From positions 1-64,000 of the forward strand of contig DASCMH010000009.1 in NCBI GenBank assembly GCA_036010905.1: a stretch of 64,000 nt of DNA, read 5' to 3'. Shown one piece after another: positions 18,167 to 25,735 of this stretch (the stretch's first letter is position 1; each line of letters begins with the position of its first letter). This stretch comes from SMWD01 sp002729875 (lineage in GTDB: Bacteria > Pseudomonadota > Gammaproteobacteria > Steroidobacterales > GCA-2729495). The position numbers and the translations under genes were made by a program. The notes under the pieces were generated by a model. The model had not been told where the DNA came from, ran no database searches, and was given only the letters and a program-made list of their open reading frames with translations.

Positions 18167-18762
18167 TCACGCAACTCTCTCAGAATAAAAGGCGCGGGCT
18201 GGCAATTAGCATTCTGGTTCTGCTAATTACTCTTTTTTATCTGCTGGCAATCAACCCGATCCTTGTATTGCATCGTTATTACGATGAGACAATATCTGAT
18301 CTCTCCTTTCAGATAGACAGATTTGAAGCAATCGCTACGTCTAAATCTGCCGATCAGGCTGCTATAAAAAAACTGCTAAGACGAAATCCATCACAAAGGT
18401 ATTACCTGAAACAATCCAAACCAGCATTGGCTTCAACGGAACTTCAGCAACTGGTAAGGAAAACCATCGATAGCGGGACGGGGAAACTGATCAGCACACA
18501 AGTTATTGCCCGGCAAAGCAACTCTGCCGAAGATGCGGTTACCGTCCGGGTACGCATGACAGGGAATATTATTGCTATGCAGAAAGCTCTTTATTCCCTC
18601 GAACACAGCAATCCTTTTCTGTTCCTTGATAATCTGGCTATTATTTCATCCTCCGGCTCACGTCGGTCGATTAAATCTCCCCTAGAAGGGGGCGGGCAAC
18701 TAAATATCAGCTTCGATGTCAGTGGCTACCCACAACCCATTGCCACCGACAAGCAGATTTAG
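18163..18762 (+). CDS. gspM: type II secretion protein GspM-like
   Basis: A 199-residue bitopic protein: a short cytoplasmic end, one helix (about residues 14-34, LAISILVLLITLFYLLAIN), then a periplasmic coiled region and a small alpha-beta domain (about 95-190). Size, topology and place between gspL and the GspN/C-like gene fit GspM, the partner of GspL. Sequence conservation in this family is low, so the call rests largely on operon position. ATG overlaps the gspL stop. Confidence 0.82.
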   Translation: MITQLSQNKRRGLAISILVLLITLFYLLAINPILVLHRYYDETISDLSFQIDRFEAIATSKSADQAAIKKLLRRNPSQRYYLKQSKPALASTELQQLVRKTIDSGTGKLISTQVIARQSNSAEDAVTVRVRMTGNIIAMQKALYSLEHSNPFLFLDNLAIISSSGSRRSIKSPLEGGGQLNISFDVSGYPQPIATDKQI

Positions 18763-18763
18763 C

Positions 18764-19315
18764 ATGTATAACTTTCAGTCAAAACATCTCGCCAGCATGT
18801 GTGCAATCCTGCTGCTTGTCATTGGATGGGAAATAGTTCCAAAACAAATAACATCTCCGTCAGTTACAGAGGAGAATCTCGCTCAGAATAATGCTGGCTC
18901 ACTAGTTCCAGATATCTCCGTGTTGGTCAGGATGCCACCATTACAACAATTCAGCATGATCGTTGAACGTCCATTATTTGATTCAACGCGCAAACCAGCC
19001 CCCGATGCGGCGGGCAGTTCCGGTGAAGTTTCAGTAGTTTTCCGCCAAATGGTACTAACAGGGGTGATTATCACGCCTGAAAAGAACATGGCAATCCTGA
19101 AAAATAAGAAACAAAAACAAACCATTCGCCTTGAACCAGGAGAATCGGTTCAATCATGGCTACTTGATGAAATCCATCCGGATCGTGCAGTTTTCCGCAA
19201 GGGCACCCAATTTGAGGAACTATTTCTGGTCAAGAAAACCGCAAAACAGGAACGGGCAGTAAAATCCCTCACCCAACGAGCCAATGGCAAGCCGCTGATA
19301 GGGAAAAAGATGTAA
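18764..19315 (+). CDS. type II secretion protein N/C-like (clamp or pilotage subunit)
   Basis: A 183-residue protein with an N-terminal membrane helix (about residues 8-24, LASMCAILLLVIGWEIV) followed by a periplasmic domain resembling the homology region of GspC/GspN: FSMIVERPLFDSTRKPAP, then LTGVIITPEKNMAILKNKKQKQTIRLEPGESVQSWLLDEIHPDRAVFRKG. In GspC this region touches the secretin. The operon has no other GspC, so this protein probably links the inner-membrane platform to GspD. ATG 18764 follows the gspM stop by one base; the frame from 18716 would overlap gspM. Confidence 0.75.
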   Translation: MYNFQSKHLASMCAILLLVIGWEIVPKQITSPSVTEENLAQNNAGSLVPDISVLVRMPPLQQFSMIVERPLFDSTRKPAPDAAGSSGEVSVVFRQMVLTGVIITPEKNMAILKNKKQKQTIRLEPGESVQSWLLDEIHPDRAVFRKGTQFEELFLVKKTAKQERAVKSLTQRANGKPLIGKKM

Positions 19316-19420
19316 CAGCCGCCACCCCGGACCGGCGGGGGGGCTAAATATTGAACGATTTCACATAAAACTGTGTCAAACTCTGAGACTATAGTACATG
19401 CAGAGAGGGCAATGAACATC

Positions 19421-21607
19421 ATGAAATCAATAGCGCGCGGTATAACCATCTTTTTACTAGCATGCAGCATTGGTAGCTGCGCACGTTTCCTTGCGGGTGA
19501 TGAATCAGGGATGCCACCAACAGATAGACAGGCCGCCATGACAAAGGCCACCAAGGATTCTCAAGTTGAAGTGAGAACCCCAGCGACTCAGCAACCGATG
19601 TCCAGTGCCGACAATGAGAATCAAACGACCTCCCCCAGTCTGCAGGCCGACGTATTCGTCGGTACCGGACAGTTTATTGATCGGAGCGTTCACCTTATAC
19701 CCAATGCAGCAAAAGAATCGAACGGGAGCTACACGCTGAATTTTCAGGGAACCGAGATTCATGAGGTAACACGAACTATCCTGGGTGACATTCTTAATGC
19801 TGCTTATGTCATTGATGACAAAGTAAAAGGCCTGGTCAATCTGCAAACCAGTGACCCAATCAGTGCCGACTCACTCGTCCCCACGCTTGAGGCCCTGCTT
19901 AGAATGAAAGGGGCGGTTCTTGTCCAGTCCGGGGGGCTATACAAAATAGTTCCGGAGGGACAGGCCCTTTCCGCTGCGATCAGCCCGCAAACGCGACTCG
20001 TCCGCGATAAAGGCTTCCAGATTCTGGCGGTTCCACTTCGCTACCTGGCAGCAGAGGAAATGGAAAAAATCCTCAGCCCCCTGCAGCAATCAAAAAATAC
20101 ATTACAGGTTGACAGAAAGCGGAACCTTCTCATTATGTCCGGTACTCAGGATGAACTTGAGAGCATGTTACGTACCGTCAAAGTATTCGACATCAATCAA
20201 CTCAAGGGGATGTCCGTTGGTCTGTTCAAGCTTGCATCGGTAGATGCCGGCTCAATTGTCGATGAACTCAAGGAAATTTTCAGCGGTGACTCGAACAATG
20301 TGGCCGGTGGCATGCTGAAATTTACCCAGATAGAAAGGCTGAACTCAGTACTGGTTCTCACCCCGCAGCCCGAATACCTGGAAGAGGTACAAACCTGGAT
20401 CACCCGACTGGATCAAACGGAAGAGGGCAGCGGAATTGGCTTACATGTGTATTTTGTACAGAACAGTCAAGCCTCACGGATCGCAGAACTGCTGGATCAA
20501 TTGTTCCCTAATCAGGATACCACCGGCACAACGCCGACCAGTTCAAGAAACCAAACAGCCGGAGTAGCCCCCGGTACAAAACCCGCTATTATTCAGTCCA
20601 AATCTCTGACCAACCCGTCTCGTTTTCCCGCCGGGAGCAGTTCGATATCTGGTGGTAGCACGCCAGGGGAACCTCAGAAAGATGGTGAGTTAAATGTCGG
20701 CTATGTTAAATTTATCGCTGATGAAAATAACAATGCCATCGTCATCAAAGCCTCTTTGACAGATTACGCAAAAATTGAAAAGGTTATTCAGAAACTCGAC
20801 ATCCTGCCGCTACAGGTTTTGATCGAGACTACCATCGCAGATGTTACGCTTAGTGATGAATTAAGCTTGGGTGTTGAGTGGTTTTTCAAGAACGAGCTCA
20901 GCAATTACTCAGGTAAAGGATTACTGGATCTCAGTGCTTCCGGAATCGGACCGGTGGTACCCGGTTTTTCTTACTCAATCGTAGACTCCAGCGATATCCT
21001 GCGTGGCGTTCTGAATACGCTGGCCAGTGAATCCAGAGCTACTATTATTTCATCTCCATCACTGATGGTCTTGGACAATCACACTGCAGAAATACGTGTC
21101 GGTGACCAAGTGCCAGTTCGCACCTCAGAGGCTTCCAGTATTGCCCAGTCAGGCGACAACAACACAATAATTGCAAGCACGATCCAATACAGAGACACAG
21201 GAGTTATTTTAACGGTCACACCGCGAGTCAACATAAGCGGGATGGTCGTTCTGGATATCACCCAGGATGTGAATGATGTCGCTCAGACAACCACCTCGGG
21301 GATCGATTCGCCGACTATTAACCAACGACGCATACAGACCACTGTAGCCGTTAACAGTGGTGACAGCATTGCTTTGGGCGGACTGATCCGGGAGGGCACA
21401 ACGGATTCAACATCAGGCATTCCGGGTCTGCGCAACCTACCCGGCATCGGTTGGTTGTTCAGGTCCAATGGTACGCGCACAACTCGTACAGAGGCGTTGG
21501 TTTTGATATCGCCTACAGTCATTGGCGATAGAAACAAAGCTCGCTCAATCACCGAAGAGTACCGAGACAGAATGAAAAATCTGTCTGATTTCTTCCCGGC
21601 AGAATAA
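19421..21607 (+). CDS. gspD: type II secretion secretin GspD (lipoprotein-like signal)
   Basis: About 728 residues. The N-terminus MKSIARGITIFLLACSIGSC looks like a lipoprotein signal, with a possible lipidated cysteine at LAC or GSC. Then come N0 (about residues 85-165, FQGTEIHEVTRTILGDILNAAYVIDDKVKG), N1-N3 domains and the secretin core (LIETTIADVTLSDELSLGVEWF; VGDQVPVRTSEA; YRDTGVILTVTPRVN; GIPGLRNLPGIGWLFRS). A Ser/Thr/Pro-rich insert of about 60 residues lies in N3. It forms the outer-membrane channel. AGAGAGGG at 19402-19409 suits ATG 19421; ATG 19412 and 19373 are alternatives. Last gene of the gsp operon; a GC-rich gap of about 100 bases precedes it. Confidence 0.92.
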   Translation: MKSIARGITIFLLACSIGSCARFLAGDESGMPPTDRQAAMTKATKDSQVEVRTPATQQPMSSADNENQTTSPSLQADVFVGTGQFIDRSVHLIPNAAKESNGSYTLNFQGTEIHEVTRTILGDILNAAYVIDDKVKGLVNLQTSDPISADSLVPTLEALLRMKGAVLVQSGGLYKIVPEGQALSAAISPQTRLVRDKGFQILAVPLRYLAAEEMEKILSPLQQSKNTLQVDRKRNLLIMSGTQDELESMLRTVKVFDINQLKGMSVGLFKLASVDAGSIVDELKEIFSGDSNNVAGGMLKFTQIERLNSVLVLTPQPEYLEEVQTWITRLDQTEEGSGIGLHVYFVQNSQASRIAELLDQLFPNQDTTGTTPTSSRNQTAGVAPGTKPAIIQSKSLTNPSRFPAGSSSISGGSTPGEPQKDGELNVGYVKFIADENNNAIVIKASLTDYAKIEKVIQKLDILPLQVLIETTIADVTLSDELSLGVEWFFKNELSNYSGKGLLDLSASGIGPVVPGFSYSIVDSSDILRGVLNTLASESRATIISSPSLMVLDNHTAEIRVGDQVPVRTSEASSIAQSGDNNTIIASTIQYRDTGVILTVTPRVNISGMVVLDITQDVNDVAQTTTSGIDSPTINQRRIQTTVAVNSGDSIALGGLIREGTTDSTSGIPGLRNLPGIGWLFRSNGTRTTRTEALVLISPTVIGDRNKARSITEEYRDRMKNLSDFFPAE

Positions 21608-21977
21608 TTAACATAGCCAGTTCTGGCAAAACCGAATTCGCCAAGCATGGGCCTGGGGGTTACTGCTCTGTTACATAACGCATACAGAGTCTGTTCTTAA
21701 TATTTTCCTTACAGATAAATCTGATAGAACCGCTGTAACTCATAACTACCAACTTTAAGAAGTCAAAATACAGTCTTCTTCTACTAGTCAAAATAATCAG
21801 CATAGCCGTATCCTTATCCATGTACGAATTTCTACTAAGGGGTGAAAAAAATACTTGTAAATTTATTTTAAAAATTTGTTTAAACCTAATTAGTGTTCTT
21901 TAATAAGTGTTCTTTAAGCACGATGCAGATGCATATGATGACGCCACGATGCATATCATCAAGCAATTAATGGAACC
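21608..21977. other. leader region before the cohesin-like gene
   Basis: About 370 AT-rich bases with no supported gene. It contains a 14-base tandem repeat (21890-21917) and two copies of GATGCATAT (about 21931 and 21949), the core of which is the palindrome ATGCAT. No clear terminator for gspD was seen, so some readthrough from the gsp operon is possible. The promoter of the cohesin-like gene should lie here. Confidence 0.5.
21890..21917. repeat. 14-base tandem repeat, two copies
   Basis: TTAGTGTTCTTTAA (21890-21903) is followed at once by TAAGTGTTCTTTAA (21904-21917), with one difference. It lies about 60 bases before the start of the cohesin-like gene, where paired regulator sites would be expected. 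Confidence 0.6.
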
Positions 21978-21995
21978 ATGACGTGGAATATAATA

Positions 21996-22574
21996 ATGAG
22001 AAATCTAATAAAGCTTTTAGCTATTGGTTTGCTTGCAGCCAGCTTTAGTGCGGCTCAAGCAGCTTCGATCACACTTAACCCGTCCGCAACCACAGTAGCA
22101 GCTGGTGGTACAGTAGACGTAACTATCTCATTCGATTTTACCGACGTAGCTACCCTAGGTGGCGGCTTCGATCTTACTTGGGATAATACGGTGCTCGCGT
22201 TCGACTCCTGGACTATTTCCTGTACCATTTGCGAGCCCGCCTTCGGCTCCAACGGCACCCTTTCACCAGGCTTAATTACATCGATTGCCTTTGGGTCTTG
22301 GTCTGGTATAAATACTGCTGGACCGTTGGGAGTCGCCACTTTCTCCGCGCTTAACCTTGGTGATGCGAATTTCGGCATACATGATAATGGCGACACTGGA
22401 CCAAGCGGATGGTTTATCGATTTTACTACTTATGAAGAAATGGTCATTACCTACAATACTGGTGCTGCAGTTAATGTTACTGCCGTACCTGTTCCCGCAG
22501 CTTTCTGGATGTTTAGCTGTGCCTTAACCAGTCTGATGTGGATGAAAAAGCGGAAAATAATTACCGCCAATTGA
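21996..22574 (+). CDS. cohesin-like domain protein with VPLPA/PEP-CTERM-type sorting tail
   Basis: A 192-residue exported protein. Signal peptide at residues 1-22 (MRNLIKLLAIGLLAASFSAAQA). Residues about 23-140 resemble a cohesin domain (ITLNPSATTVAAGGTVDVTISFDF, GGGFDLTWDNTVLAFDSW, LGVATFSALNLG). The tail is VPVPAAFWMFSCALTSLMWMKKRK: a VPxPA motif, a helix and a basic end, as in VPLPA-CTERM proteins processed by exosortase-type enzymes. ATG 21996 fits the signal peptide best; ATG 21978 is in frame. It lies between the T2SS operon and two dockerin-bearing proteins, so it may be a surface docking protein; that link is inference. A strong terminator follows at 22618. The exosortase is not in this window. 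Confidence 0.82.
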   Translation: MRNLIKLLAIGLLAASFSAAQAASITLNPSATTVAAGGTVDVTISFDFTDVATLGGGFDLTWDNTVLAFDSWTISCTICEPAFGSNGTLSPGLITSIAFGSWSGINTAGPLGVATFSALNLGDANFGIHDNGDTGPSGWFIDFTTYEEMVITYNTGAAVNVTAVPVPAAFWMFSCALTSLMWMKKRKIITAN

Positions 22575-22617
22575 TCTTCATTAAATATACTGAATAAATA
22601 AAAAATACTCACAATTT

Positions 22618-22649
22618 AAAGAGGTGAGCGGCAACGCTCACCTCTTTTT
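22618..22649 (+). terminator. Rho-independent terminator
   Basis: GAGGTGAGCG (22621-22630), GCAA loop, CGCTCACCTC (22635-22644), then five T. Flanking A and T bases extend the stem. It ends the transcript of the cohesin-like gene and separates it from the next unit. Confidence 0.88.
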
Positions 22650-22839
22650 AAAGATCGCAAATACAAAGGAGGCCTCTTTCCTTGAACGAAACTCAGTGGG
22701 TATATTAACCAAGCCACTCTGAACCAAACTAACAACCCTGACGAAACTCTGGATGCCTGCTAACGAGAACATCATTACAAGCTCAATATTAGCGCATATA
22801 GACAGCGAGGGGACGTTGCCACAGGAGAAACACCTAATC

Positions 22840-23325
22840 ATGTCTAACTTTAAATCAGGTATTCACTATTTCTCACTCGCGGACTTCTCCACCACGCTAA
22901 TCGCAATTATGTTATTGACCTGTCTGACGACGACAGCTTATTCGGAAACTACGGCTACTGATCAACTATCTAACCCGACTAAAGCAACTAATAAAATCGA
23001 AGACATCGGGATACGCGTTGACAATATCCGTCTGACCGCTGCAAACTATATGCTGGATTTTCGCTATACAGTGACCGATCCTGAGAAGGCAGCAAAAGTG
23101 ATCAATCGTAAAATAAAGCCCGTCCTGATTGATAACGCCAGTGGCATAAAAATGACCGTCCCATCAACGCCAAAGACCGGCGCACTTCGACATACGGGTC
23201 ATAAACTAAAGGCTGATCGTAGTTACTTTGCGCTGTTTGCAAACCCCGGTCAATTAATCAAGTCCGGATCGAAAGTAACGGTCGTCTTCGATGATGTCCG
23301 ACTGGAAGACCTGATTGTTGAATGA
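22840..23325 (+). CDS. exported protein of unknown function, coupled to subtilase gene
   Basis: A 161-residue protein with a signal sequence whose hydrophobic core ends near TTTAYS (residues 20-40). The rest is a single small, probably beta-rich domain: IGIRVDNIRLTAANYMLDFRYTVTDPEKA, then YFALFANPGQLIKSGSKVTVVFDDVRLEDL. I do not recognise a named family. ATG 22840 was chosen because AGGAG lies at 22823-22827 and the signal peptide starts soon after; the longer frame from 22753 is unlikely. Its stop is only 3 bases before the start of the subtilase gene, across a short TGAATGA repeat, so the two are probably translated together and the small protein may help the protease fold or stay inactive. 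Confidence 0.72.
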   Translation: MSNFKSGIHYFSLADFSTTLIAIMLLTCLTTTAYSETTATDQLSNPTKATNKIEDIGIRVDNIRLTAANYMLDFRYTVTDPEKAAKVINRKIKPVLIDNASGIKMTVPSTPKTGALRHTGHKLKADRSYFALFANPGQLIKSGSKVTVVFDDVRLEDLIVE

Positions 23326-23328
23326 TGA

Positions 23329-25698
23329 ATGATGAATGGTAAATGCGAACATGCATTGAAAGCGCCCACTCTCACCATTCTGTTCTCATTGATACTGGTG
23401 GTGGTTGCCACCAATGCTAACGCACGACCCGGCGCCATCGGCCCCAAACTTCAGGGGGTACTATCAACGGCAACCGCAAACCAGCAGATTCCGGTCATCA
23501 TAAGATTATCTGATAAAGCCAATATCAAGCGATTCAGAGAATCAAACCTGCGCACCCGCAGAACCCGAATGGTCAAGTCACTCAGGCGACAAGCTAAAAT
23601 CAGCCAAAACAATCTAAAAAGATTTGCCCAAAATCAAGGTATAACAAAAACCAAAGAACTCTGGCTGATCAATGGCATGGCGGTCAAACTGCCCGCCAGA
23701 GTAATCCGCAAATTAAGATTCCTGCCACGGATTGAGAGCATTGAACTGGACTATACGATTACGCTGGCTAATGCAGCTACTACAACACCTTTACTCCGAA
23801 TCTTTGATGCCACGGTTGATGAAGCTGCAGGCTCAGTAGTCTTCGATCTCACCCTGTCCGCACTCGCCACTCAACTGGTCACGGTAGATTATACCGTGAG
23901 TAACGGCACAGCCAGCGCAGGAACAGACTTTACCAGCATAAGCGGCCAATTGATTTTTATGATTCCAAACAACATGCACCAAACAATTACCGTGCCCATA
24001 CTGGAAGATTTTGCCATTGAATCCGATGAAACTTTCAACGTGACATTAAGTAATGTCGCTAATGCTACGTTGGCAGATGATACAGCGGTGGGAACTATTA
24101 CCGACAATGATGCATCACACTACCTGCGATTCGATGACGTAACAGTTGATGAGTCCCTTGCTAACGCAACCTTCACGGTTAGTCTCTCTGCAACCAGCAC
24201 TCAGACAGTAACGGTTGACTATGCCAGCAGTAATAGCACAGCAACTGCCGGCGCCGATTATATGGCAGTTAACGGACAGCTGAGTTTTGCCCCGGGTGAC
24301 ACGGAACAGACCATACTGGTACCGATTTTGGAAGATACCGTCAATGAGGCAACTGAAGACTTCACAATAACACTCAGCAACTCTGTCGGTGCAGCTATTG
24401 CTGATCTGAGCGCCAGCGGTCAAATTCTTGATAATGACGCACCAACAGGACTGCCGGAACCAAACCTCTCGCTGATCAAGGCACCGGATGTCTGGGCACT
24501 TGGGTACACCGGCCAGGGAATCGTCATTGCCAGCCTGGATAGCGGTGTAGATCTGAATCATCCGGATCTCACTACAAAATGGCGGGGCGGCAACAATAGC
24601 TGGTTTGACCCACATGATGAGCATCCGTTGATTCCTTTTGATAAGCACGGACACGGCACACAAACTATGGGCCTAATGGTAGGCAGTGACGTTTCAGGAG
24701 GAACAGGAACAACAACCGGCGTTGCCCCAAACGCAAGATGGATCGCCGCAAAAATATTTAATGATGCTGGTGATGCGCCGGTTAGTGAAATCCATAGCAG
24801 TTTCCAGTGGCTGATGGATCCGGATGGAAATCCTGAAACCAACGACGGCCCCGATGTCGTCAATAGCTCATGGGGGCTGAAGGAGCATGTAAACCAATGT
24901 ATTCCAACCTTTCAACCAGATATACAGGCGCTCAAGGCCGCCGGTATCGCTGTAGTGTTCTCAGCCGGGAATCAAGGCCCGGGTGCTAATACCAGCATAA
25001 GCCCCGCCAATATTGCCGAGGCCTTTGCAATCGGTTCAGTGGATAATACACAGAATTTAGCAGGTTTCAGCAGCCGCGGAACATCAACCTGCGACAACGC
25101 TATCTTCCCTGAAATCGTTGCCCCCGGCGTGTCGGTCTATACAACCGACCTCTCGCTGCTTGGCATGCCACTTTACGTGCATCAATCCGGCACATCCTTT
25201 TCTGCCCCGCACATCTCTGCAGTCATGGCACTACTACTCAGCGCTTTCCCGGACAAGAGTGTTGCAGAACTTGAAGACGCCCTGATGCAATCAGCGATCG
25301 ATCTTGGGGCACCCGGCGCGGACAACGATTATGGCTATGGTCTGGTCGATGCGGTAGCGGCCTATGATTATCTTCACTGCCCGCCAGGGGGTGTTGACAC
25401 TGATGCAGATGGCATCGTTGATAGTTGCGACAACTGTATACTGGACAATAATCCGAATCAATACGATAGCAATGGTGATGACTTTGGCAACCAATGTGAT
25501 GCTGATCTGAATAATGACGGTACCGTAAACTTTGCTGATCTGGGTTTTCTCAAGTCAGTATTTTTCACGGGCAGCACAGACCCGGGCTTTGACCCGGACG
25601 CCGATCTAAATGGTGACGGCTTCATTAATTTTGCCGACTTGGCAATAATGCGAATTGGTTTCTTTGCACCACCGGGACCGTCAGGTTTAGCGCCATGA
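23329..25698 (+). CDS. subtilisin-like protease with Calx-beta domains and dockerin-like C-terminus
   Basis: A 789-residue secreted protease. Order: signal peptide (to about residue 33), I9-like propeptide (IPVIIRLSDKANIKRF..., about 40-145), two Calx-beta domains (about 148-262 and 264-372), S8 catalytic domain (about 380-680), thrombospondin-3/dockerin repeats (about 688-775) and the tail GPPGPSGLAP-like GPSGLAP. The triad is D404 (SLDSGVD), H442 (GHGT) and S623 (GTSFSAPH), with the oxyanion Asn in SAGNQG. The dockerin halves read DLNNDGTVNFADLGFLKSVFF and DLNGDGFINFADLAIMRIGFF. Calx-beta domains between propeptide and catalytic domain are unusual. It is a likely substrate of the T2SS upstream and may bind the cohesin-like protein; both are inference. 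Confidence 0.88.
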   Translation: MMNGKCEHALKAPTLTILFSLILVVVATNANARPGAIGPKLQGVLSTATANQQIPVIIRLSDKANIKRFRESNLRTRRTRMVKSLRRQAKISQNNLKRFAQNQGITKTKELWLINGMAVKLPARVIRKLRFLPRIESIELDYTITLANAATTTPLLRIFDATVDEAAGSVVFDLTLSALATQLVTVDYTVSNGTASAGTDFTSISGQLIFMIPNNMHQTITVPILEDFAIESDETFNVTLSNVANATLADDTAVGTITDNDASHYLRFDDVTVDESLANATFTVSLSATSTQTVTVDYASSNSTATAGADYMAVNGQLSFAPGDTEQTILVPILEDTVNEATEDFTITLSNSVGAAIADLSASGQILDNDAPTGLPEPNLSLIKAPDVWALGYTGQGIVIASLDSGVDLNHPDLTTKWRGGNNSWFDPHDEHPLIPFDKHGHGTQTMGLMVGSDVSGGTGTTTGVAPNARWIAAKIFNDAGDAPVSEIHSSFQWLMDPDGNPETNDGPDVVNSSWGLKEHVNQCIPTFQPDIQALKAAGIAVVFSAGNQGPGANTSISPANIAEAFAIGSVDNTQNLAGFSSRGTSTCDNAIFPEIVAPGVSVYTTDLSLLGMPLYVHQSGTSFSAPHISAVMALLLSAFPDKSVAELEDALMQSAIDLGAPGADNDYGYGLVDAVAAYDYLHCPPGGVDTDADGIVDSCDNCILDNNPNQYDSNGDDFGNQCDADLNNDGTVNFADLGFLKSVFFTGSTDPGFDPDADLNGDGFINFADLAIMRIGFFAPPGPSGLAP

Positions 25699-25735
25699 CA
25701 ATATGTCATCCTGCAATCTAAACGGATGAATCAAT

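Noticed and set aside
11063..21607. Reading the operon as type IV pilus or MSHA genes
   Set aside because: GspG-K pseudopilins, GspL/M and the secretin order are specific to type II secretion.
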